42,112 nt of DNA from a virus, in IMG/VR virus record IMGVR_UViG_3300029953_000068, positions 1 to 42,112 of that record; one strand, given 5' to 3'. The notes under the pieces are model-generated. The model had not been told where the DNA came from and did no database searches. It worked only from the letters and a program-made list of their open reading frames with translations. Shown in pieces: positions 36,211 to 42,112 of this stretch (its first letter is position 1; every line of letters begins with the position of its first letter). Position numbers and translations under genes: made by a program.

Positions 36211-36539
36211 GGGTTTGAAGCGTCTTTGGTGCTCTTAGTATCTTTACGTGGTCTAGTAGGACGGGCTTTAGCTAGTTGTACAGCGTACATCGGTGCGATA
36301 AACGCCCTAAAATCACTACGCTGTTCTTTGATTTCTGTTACAATTTGAGCCGTTTGTAGGTTGACCGCACCTTTTAGCTCACTAACACCAATGTGAATCT
36401 CTTCTAGCTTGGAAGCCTTGGTTTGAAGCCATTTGAAACCCTTGTATAAGACTCCTAAAATTGTAAGCAACGGTAGCCAAAACTTAACCTCAGTGTATAC
36501 TGAGGCCATTGTTATAGCTACGCCTATTTCTACCAACAT
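36207..36539 (-). CDS. Small membrane protein with coiled coil
   Basis: A 110-residue protein with a hydrophobic N-terminal segment (about 19-35, FWLPLLTILGVLYKGF) and a helical, basic C-terminal part. GGAG precedes ATG 36539. A CCTCAGT-GTAT-ACTGAGG hairpin falls in codons just after an inner Met (36509). Possible holin-like or tail-associated membrane protein; not decidable. Confidence 0.65.
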   Translation of the reverse strand: MLVEIGVAITMASVYTEVKFWLPLLTILGVLYKGFKWLQTKASKLEEIHIGVSELKGAVNLQTAQIVTEIKEQRSDFRAFIAPMYAVQLAKARPTRPRKDTKSTKDASNP

Positions 36540-36561
36540 AATACTCCTTATGCGCTTTGCA

Positions 36562-36966
36562 TTATTTATAAATGAATAGAGTGTTCATATCACCTATTCG
36601 TGGATGCTGATCGGGGTTTCCTATAATCTTATCAACAAACCAATGATTTGTTATTCTACGACTATCTGCCCAATAGACTCCGCCCTTGGCATAGTCTTTA
36701 GTACCATCATATATGGCGTCTACCTCTTGCAGTAGACGAGTAAAGTTTGGTTCCCATACTGAGGGTGTGCCAATAGGCTGTATTAGCTCTGCTGAGTATT
36801 TAGGAATATTATCTATAATATCTAACCAGCTACCCCAACCTAAACGTTGACGGTTAGCCAGACAAGACATTATTAAACACGGTCCTAAATGACCGCCGTA
36901 TTCTTGTCCATATCTCCAGCCTTGTAATACAAGTTGTCCTTTAAGAAAATCATCGGGCCTTAACAT
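36562..36966 (-). CDS. Hypothetical protein, cell-wall-hydrolase-like pattern
   Basis: A 134-residue protein. YGGHLGPCLIMSCLANRQRL followed by GWGSWLDIIDNIPKY recalls the helix and NR-containing core of SleB-like phage cell-wall hydrolases (A-x-x-x-x-NR-x-x-x-G), and later come WEPNF and VDAIYDG. I do not see a confirmed catalytic Glu, so this stays tentative. It follows the large virion proteins in the same direction and has a perfect promoter directly before its start. Confidence 0.5.
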   Translation of the reverse strand: MLRPDDFLKGQLVLQGWRYGQEYGGHLGPCLIMSCLANRQRLGWGSWLDIIDNIPKYSAELIQPIGTPSVWEPNFTRLLQEVDAIYDGTKDYAKGGVYWADSRRITNHWFVDKIIGNPDQHPRIGDMNTLFIYK

Positions 36967-36974
36967 ACTTCTCC

Positions 36975-37003
36975 ATTATATCAAACTCTATTAGATTTGT
37001 CAA
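36975..37003 (-). promoter_or_regulatory. Consensus sigma70 promoter overlapping an RBS (minus strand)
   Basis: On the minus strand TTGACA (37003-36998), exactly 17 bp, TATAAT (36980-36975). GGAGAAGT and the ATG at 36966 follow the -10 directly, so a transcript starting here would lack the Shine-Dalgarno site. Confidence 0.85.
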
Positions 37004-37010
37004 GGGGTAA

Positions 37011-40000
37011 TCACTTACCCCCTAACGCGCTTGCAGCTCCTGCATAGATGCTACTTCGGTAATCTTTCCTACTAGGTTCTCCAGCGTAGACTTTAGCAGC
37101 TTTTCCTATAGCTTTGCCAGTATCACTATTAACTACTTTAGAAGCAGCTTCACCAGCCTTACCGATGCCGCCAATTATCTTCCAAGTGGTAGGGTGATTA
37201 GCAGCATACTCCACAAAGTCCTTAACACCTTTAAGACCTGCTGTTAAACCAATGGCTCCTACAATAGTTTCAAAACCACGGCTTATAGCAGGAGCTACAA
37301 AAGCAGCACTGCCCGGCAAAGCAGTATTAGCTATAGAACCAGCTAAGGCACCGCCACCGACACCTAATGTAGCACCGACTAAACCTGTACCAATATAGAT
37401 ACCAGCTTTTGCTAATTTCTTAACACTAGCAGTATCCTTAATATCATTTACTATACTTTGGACTTTTTGTAAACTAGCAGGATCGCGTGTGCTAAACACT
37501 TCATTAAACACATCTGGTTTGACTTTTTCGTACCAATCTAAGTATTTAGCAGGATCAAATCTACCACCGGGACTACTATTTTGAATTACCTTTTGGTGGA
37601 TACCATCTGCTATAGTTTGCCAATCGTCACCAGCAACACTTTTAGCTTTTCGGATAGCATCAAGAGGAATATCACCTTGTAGAAAGTTAGGATTAGTAGC
37701 TCCGTCTTCTATACCTTGCATGAATCTAGGAGTAATACTAGCTGTGTCTTCTTTTTGTGTGGTTCTAGCTTGTTCTAATTTATCATTAATACGGGCCATA
37801 GCATCATCATAATCAGTTTGAGCATGTGCAACGTCCTGTGCTTGTATCAAAGGGTTAGTGATTTTTGCTATCTCTCTTTGTTTAGTAGTATCGGCTAATG
37901 TAGTAGCATGTTCTGTATCCGCACCTTGGTTAGCTGCACTTTGACGTGCTTCCGCATCTTCTAATGTATTAGTTCGTGCTTGTGTGTTTATAGCTGTTGA
38001 AGATGTTCTTTCGGCCTTTGCATCATCTAATGCTTTCTGATAGGCATCTTCAACGTGAGCCAACCCTTGAGAGTGTGCATCAAATATGCCGTCTATTTTA
38101 GCTCTTAGTTCGGGACCAAATAGCCTATCTTTTACAGCATCCTTAATGGCGTTCCAACTAGTTAAAGCAGCTTTTGGATTATCTTGTGCTAAATCCGCAA
38201 GTTGACGTATTTTAGTAGATACTATTGGGGTTATACCGTCTATTCCAGCAGTTTTTCCCAAACGACTAATAAGTTCAATCCTAGCCAATGCGTTAGGAGA
38301 ATTTATTACATACTTAGTAGCATCATCTAATGCTTTGTCCTTGTTTTTAGGATTTATGTTTAATTTTTCGCCTGTAGTGGTTTCTAAATCTCTACTATTA
38401 TCGAAATAGGCTTTTCTTGCATCTGCAACTTGTTGTATTACTTCGGGGTTATTAGTGTGCTGCGCCATTGCAGTTACATCATCATCTATACCTTTGATTA
38501 AATCTCGCAGAGTAGTATAATTTGGATCATGCCATCCATGCTTCTCACCCATAGCTTGCGCCGTGGCTCTTACGTCTTTTCTTTCGTTTAATAAATCCTG
38601 AATAGTTGCGTCTGGGGTTTTGTTAACTATAGCAGCAGGACCAATGGCACCCTTCTCTGCGTTTTCTAAAGGACCGCCATAAGCAGCCGTCTCTAAAAGC
38701 TCCTTAGTCCTTTGCTCTAGTGTTTCGTTACGAGCAGCTTTAGCCGCTGCTTGTATAGGAGTATCGGCGGGAGAAGGTTTGCCTAATGCTTCAATAGCAG
38801 CATTAGAAGTATTACTATTATCTCTAGGGATTGTTTGTCCTTCTAGTTTACTAGTAACGTCTTCAATCATTGTGTCATAAGCTTTGTGATTATTTTCTTT
38901 AGCAGTGTTTATTAAAGTGCTTAAATTACCAGCTATATCTTCTGGACCTTTTACACCTTCGGGCAAATCGGGAGCATTTTTTTGTAAATTAGTTGCTAAG
39001 TCTTGATGCACAGCTTGCGTAGCATCGGTTTTAGCTTTCTCAGCAGCATCGTTACGAGCCTTTAACAACTTTTCAGCTTGTGTTTCGCTTCTAGTACGCT
39101 GTTGATCCGCTATTAGTTTACGCTGTTCTGCTTCCTCTTGTGCAGCTTGCTTAGCTAGTTTAGCCTTATCTGCCGAGCTTCCTTCGTGAGCTTTTAGTTG
39201 TTCCTCTAGTTCACGTTGTCTTTGTGCTGCTTCTGTTGCGGCTTGCTCTTTAGCTTTTTGTAAATCTGTTGCGGCTTGTTTTGTTTGTGCTTCAGCCGCG
39301 CCGTTGTGCCAGTCAAAGATACTATCAATCTTATCTTTGATACCTTTAACAGCATTTGACACGGTATCTGCTACGTTTTGTTTACTAACATCTGATAAAG
39401 CCTTGTAAGTATCGGCGGCTTTTGTTAATATGCCACTCTTATTTATTAATAAACCTACTTCTTCACCTATTGGTCCAAGAACAGCACTTGCTCTTGCCAT
39501 TGCACCGGCGTCTTTAGCAGCTTGTCCAGTGTCTCCACCAGAGCGAATAAGAGTTTGTACGCCTTGTATGCCTCCAGCCTTTAATGCTTCGACACCTGTT
39601 TTTAGAGCATATAGCGTTATAGGAGAGTTCTCAAGAGTTTTCATAATATCTGAAATCTTTTTAAGTTTGTCAGATTGTGATAAACCTTTTAGTGCCTCAT
39701 CTCCTAATAGAAATTCTACTAGAGTCTCGCCACCATACCCAAACTTCTCGCCTATAGAGGTGTTCTCATTATCTCCTGCATACTCATGTAAAGTATCTCT
39801 AACGCCTTGCGGAGCATGAACTATATCAGAAGCACCAGCAGCCGTACTAAGAAGCCCTGCTCCGAATCCAGCAAAAGGTGCGGCTACAGCCTTACCTAAC
39901 ATGGTCGGAAGATTATCGTTGTCACTACCTATTAAAGGGCTATCTACTTTCTTAGGACCGCCAATAGGCGTAGCACCGTCTAAAGGATCACTACTTTGCT

Positions 40001-40118
40001 GCGTAGTCTGTGAGGACTGCGTATGCATTGTAACAGGTGTAGCACCTTCTAATGGATCACTTTGAGTGTTTTGTGGGGAAACGGAACTAACCGCTCCCCC
40101 TACGTTTTGATCTAACAT
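37011..40118 (-). CDS. Very large virion protein, probable internal virion/ejection protein
   Basis: A 1035-residue protein. The N-terminus has a repeated SDPL-E/D-GATP motif in a Gln/Ser-rich segment; a Gly/Ala-rich hydrophobic patch follows (about 70-95). Long Ala/Gln/Lys/Glu coiled coils fill about 275-385 and 720-830. A second Gly/Ala-rich hydrophobic stretch (AGIYIGTGLVGATLG and on) sits at about 900-950. This suits an internal virion protein that forms a channel during DNA ejection, beside the transglycosylase protein. No enzyme motif found. Confidence 0.7.
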   Translation of the reverse strand: MLDQNVGGAVSSVSPQNTQSDPLEGATPVTMHTQSSQTTQQSSDPLDGATPIGGPKKVDSPLIGSDNDNLPTMLGKAVAAPFAGFGAGLLSTAAGASDIVHAPQGVRDTLHEYAGDNENTSIGEKFGYGGETLVEFLLGDEALKGLSQSDKLKKISDIMKTLENSPITLYALKTGVEALKAGGIQGVQTLIRSGGDTGQAAKDAGAMARASAVLGPIGEEVGLLINKSGILTKAADTYKALSDVSKQNVADTVSNAVKGIKDKIDSIFDWHNGAAEAQTKQAATDLQKAKEQAATEAAQRQRELEEQLKAHEGSSADKAKLAKQAAQEEAEQRKLIADQQRTRSETQAEKLLKARNDAAEKAKTDATQAVHQDLATNLQKNAPDLPEGVKGPEDIAGNLSTLINTAKENNHKAYDTMIEDVTSKLEGQTIPRDNSNTSNAAIEALGKPSPADTPIQAAAKAARNETLEQRTKELLETAAYGGPLENAEKGAIGPAAIVNKTPDATIQDLLNERKDVRATAQAMGEKHGWHDPNYTTLRDLIKGIDDDVTAMAQHTNNPEVIQQVADARKAYFDNSRDLETTTGEKLNINPKNKDKALDDATKYVINSPNALARIELISRLGKTAGIDGITPIVSTKIRQLADLAQDNPKAALTSWNAIKDAVKDRLFGPELRAKIDGIFDAHSQGLAHVEDAYQKALDDAKAERTSSTAINTQARTNTLEDAEARQSAANQGADTEHATTLADTTKQREIAKITNPLIQAQDVAHAQTDYDDAMARINDKLEQARTTQKEDTASITPRFMQGIEDGATNPNFLQGDIPLDAIRKAKSVAGDDWQTIADGIHQKVIQNSSPGGRFDPAKYLDWYEKVKPDVFNEVFSTRDPASLQKVQSIVNDIKDTASVKKLAKAGIYIGTGLVGATLGVGGGALAGSIANTALPGSAAFVAPAISRGFETIVGAIGLTAGLKGVKDFVEYAANHPTTWKIIGGIGKAGEAASKVVNSDTGKAIGKAAKVYAGEPSRKDYRSSIYAGAASALGGK

Positions 40119-40127
40119 TATTACCTC

Positions 40128-42089
40128 TTATTGAATCGGCACACGCTTACCTTGAGCATCAACATACCCAACTATTTTATTATTCTTTTGCAGAGGAGTA
40201 GCCCCGTTTGGAACTTTACTATAATTAGGGTCTTTAGTCCAATCTACGGTCTGATTTTGTGTATTTTGTACATTACTTTGCGGACTTGCAGGACTACTGT
40301 TATTGTCCCAACGTGTTTCAAACCCATATTTACGTAATTCCGCGCCAACTTCAGGTGGAACTTTAATATGTTCTTTAGCAGTTGCCATAGCAATACCATC
40401 AAGAGTATTAAAGCGTTCGCTAATGAGTCCTCTCCAAGCACGAGTAACAGCATGTTGTTGCTGTGGGCTTAAATTAGCACTCATGGTATCTCGACCTTCT
40501 TCGATCTGGCCCTGATAAGGAGTACCGCCAGCCATAGCAGCTTTAGAAACTTCGTCGGCAACCTTCGGAGCAATCGCCTTAAACGTTGTTATTGGAGTAT
40601 CACCAACGTTTACATTATAAAGATTTGCTAAAGCGTTCAAAGGAGCATAATTACCATGATTATTAAGTTGGTCAATTGCTGTATCCAAATTACCCAAATG
40701 CTGCAAAGCAGTACCAACAGCTTGTGTAGCAATACCAGCAGGACTCTTAGGATCACCCAATGCGACTCTAGCTTTATGTATTTGATCGTAATCTCCATCA
40801 TTATAATTAGGATTAACAAACTTACGAATATAATCCAACATGGTTTGAGCATCCATTTCATATTGCTTTCCGTTGTTATAAACTTTTGGCGGGGCAGTAG
40901 TCTTTGGGTTTAAATCATAATGTCCAATAGCATAAAGAGTATCAAAAGGAACACCCGCTCTATCCGGGCCTCCTACTTCACTAGTTTGTACACCAGCTTT
41001 TTGAAGAATACTTTTGAGTTCATTACGACTTTCAAAACCAGTGATAACACTTGGATTCCAATTTGGCGGTTCTTCTAAAGCCTTCGACATTGCTTGAATA
41101 CTTTCATTAGCAAGTGCTTTAGTGTCTTTAGCCTCTTGTAGCTTTCTTGTCTCCGCTGCTTTATTAGCTTCTTCGTCATTTTTTATTTTTACGTTTATGT
41201 GCTGGTTCAAATCATACTTATTAATGTTGTCCAACCCACCTAACAAATTTGTCATTCTATTAGCGGCTGTTGGGTCAGTCTTAGCTAACGACTGTATGGC
41301 TCTACCATAAGAAGTCGTATCATCTCCTTGTCCTGTAGCCATTAGTGCCGCCTGAAACTTTGCTAGTGTAGGAGCTAATGTTGGGTCTTCTTTTAGTAAC
41401 TTAGGAAGATCAATAGTTAGTTGCTTTGTTGTGTCAGGTTGAGTTACTGCGTTGGGGTCATATTTAATACGACTTGTAATACCATCTACATACTGTTTTG
41501 TTTCCCCGTTATCCGGCACATGGTCTGTAACATTTCCCGGTCCAGCGTTGTATGCTGCTAACGCTAATGGAATATTACCATTATATCTCTGCATTTGCTG
41601 TGATAGATAATGAGTACCACCAAGAATGTTTTGCTCTACGTTAGTAGGGTCGGTAACGCCTAACTGAGTAGCAGTATTTGGTAAAAGCTGCATAAGTCCA
41701 ACCGCACCTTTGGGACTAGTTGCTTTAGGGTCTAGTTTACCGTCCTCTCCTAATATGACCCCCTTAATAAGGGCTTTCGGAACATTAGTATATGTCTTAG
41801 CTGCCTTATCTACCGCACTGTTAATTTCGTCGTTGTCAATGGTAGGTTCTTCTAACTGATATTGTGGCTGAGCACTAGATTCGTTTACAGCTTTACTATA
41901 ATTTTGTAACTCATTATCAAGCAGCATCAAAGACTGTACTTGTGTCTTACGGTTTAGGCTCATGCGTAAAGACATAGGATAAGAACCTAAAGCAGGGTTA
42001 TCGCTACCTTGTATATTATACTTCTTTTCAGCCGCCTGTTCTTCAGGTGTTATTAGTCCTGTAGCTTTCATGTTAGGATCAAGTACCAT
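40128..42089 (-). CDS. Virion protein with lytic transglycosylase domain
   Basis: A 653-residue protein. Residues 85-200 are a soluble lytic transglycosylase (SLT) domain: Glu115 (in LGEDGKLDPKATSPKGA), GLMQLLPNTA at 131-140, and AYNAGPGNV at 179-187. The rest is a long helical region. In T7 gp16 and related phages such a domain opens a small hole in peptidoglycan during DNA entry. The frame stays open to the window edge and ATG 42089 lacks a good ribosome-binding site, so the true start may lie outside the window. It overlaps no gene and lies 9 nt from the next. Confidence 0.85.
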   Translation of the reverse strand: MVLDPNMKATGLITPEEQAAEKKYNIQGSDNPALGSYPMSLRMSLNRKTQVQSLMLLDNELQNYSKAVNESSAQPQYQLEEPTIDNDEINSAVDKAAKTYTNVPKALIKGVILGEDGKLDPKATSPKGAVGLMQLLPNTATQLGVTDPTNVEQNILGGTHYLSQQMQRYNGNIPLALAAYNAGPGNVTDHVPDNGETKQYVDGITSRIKYDPNAVTQPDTTKQLTIDLPKLLKEDPTLAPTLAKFQAALMATGQGDDTTSYGRAIQSLAKTDPTAANRMTNLLGGLDNINKYDLNQHINVKIKNDEEANKAAETRKLQEAKDTKALANESIQAMSKALEEPPNWNPSVITGFESRNELKSILQKAGVQTSEVGGPDRAGVPFDTLYAIGHYDLNPKTTAPPKVYNNGKQYEMDAQTMLDYIRKFVNPNYNDGDYDQIHKARVALGDPKSPAGIATQAVGTALQHLGNLDTAIDQLNNHGNYAPLNALANLYNVNVGDTPITTFKAIAPKVADEVSKAAMAGGTPYQGQIEEGRDTMSANLSPQQQHAVTRAWRGLISERFNTLDGIAMATAKEHIKVPPEVGAELRKYGFETRWDNNSSPASPQSNVQNTQNQTVDWTKDPNYSKVPNGATPLQKNNKIVGYVDAQGKRVPIQ

Positions 42090-42112
42090 ATAGTTAATAT
42101 CTGATAAAGGAA

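Noticed and set aside
1-42112. CRISPR arrays, diversity-generating retroelement, insertion sequences
   Set aside because: No regularly spaced repeat-spacer array, no reverse transcriptase and no transposase were seen on either strand.

Overview
The window is a stretch of a tailed double-stranded DNA bacteriophage genome. It has about 85 tightly packed, mostly tiny genes, many joined by ATGA, TTGA or GTGA overlaps and with strong Shine-Dalgarno sites. There is phage DNA metabolism (T7-type primase-helicase, RecA, SF2 helicase, RecB-like exonuclease, endonuclease VII, class II ribonucleotide reductase, MazG), seven tRNA or tRNA-like genes, a GH24 endolysin, and two very large virion proteins at the right edge. 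A transglycosylase-bearing virion protein next to a huge coiled-coil protein resembles the internal virion (ejectosome) proteins of podoviruses, so a short-tailed phage of a diderm host is my inference. No phage RNA polymerase is visible. The recurring TTGACA-N16-18-TATAAT-like promoters suggest use of the host sigma70-type polymerase. The DNA looks moderately AT-rich, and the tRNAs mainly read A-ending codons. No DNA polymerase, terminase or capsid gene lies in the window.

Layout. 1-360: end of an upstream operon and a clear terminator. 361-1113: a control region with LacI-type palindromes, a 14-bp parS-like palindrome, TAGGTACT iterons and tandem DnaA-box-like repeats, possibly an origin or partition locus. 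1114-12680 (+): early-type region of small hypothetical genes with tRNAs, an ADP-ribosyltransferase-like protein, a short tyrosine recombinase, a Dam-type methyltransferase, a phosphoribosyltransferase, an RMF-like protein and ParB. 12750-31200 (+): replication, recombination and RNA repair: exonuclease, ssDNA-binding-like protein, Rnl1-type RNA ligase, HAD phosphatase, HNH nuclease, helicase, a second RNA ligase carrying an intein in its active site, primase-helicase, a miniature protein kinase, endonuclease VII, RecA, endolysin, MazG. A bidirectional terminator at 31178-31203 separates this from the minus-strand region (31215-42089): class II RNR, tRNA-His and tRNA-Thr, a membrane-anchored coiled-coil protein, a dATP/dGTP diphosphohydrolase-like protein, a metallophosphoesterase and the virion proteins.

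How it fits together. RNR, MazG, the dGTP-type diphosphohydrolase and the PRTase shape the nucleotide pool. Primase-helicase, SF2 helicase, RecA, the RecB-like nuclease, the ssDNA-binding-like protein and endonuclease VII form a replication and recombination module. Two unrelated RNA ligases, a HAD phosphatase and the tRNAs suggest defence against host tRNA-cleaving nucleases. ParB plus a parS-like site plus a small tyrosine recombinase hints at a plasmid-like stage, but no ParA is seen.

Most notable: a shared C-terminal RRFR tail on three otherwise unrelated small proteins, written with different codons; an RBS-sequestering long-range hairpin; a gene with an apparent ATT start; an intein splitting the ligase KxxG motif; a nested inverted-repeat element with an 81-bp tandem duplication; and an aberrant tRNA-like RNA.
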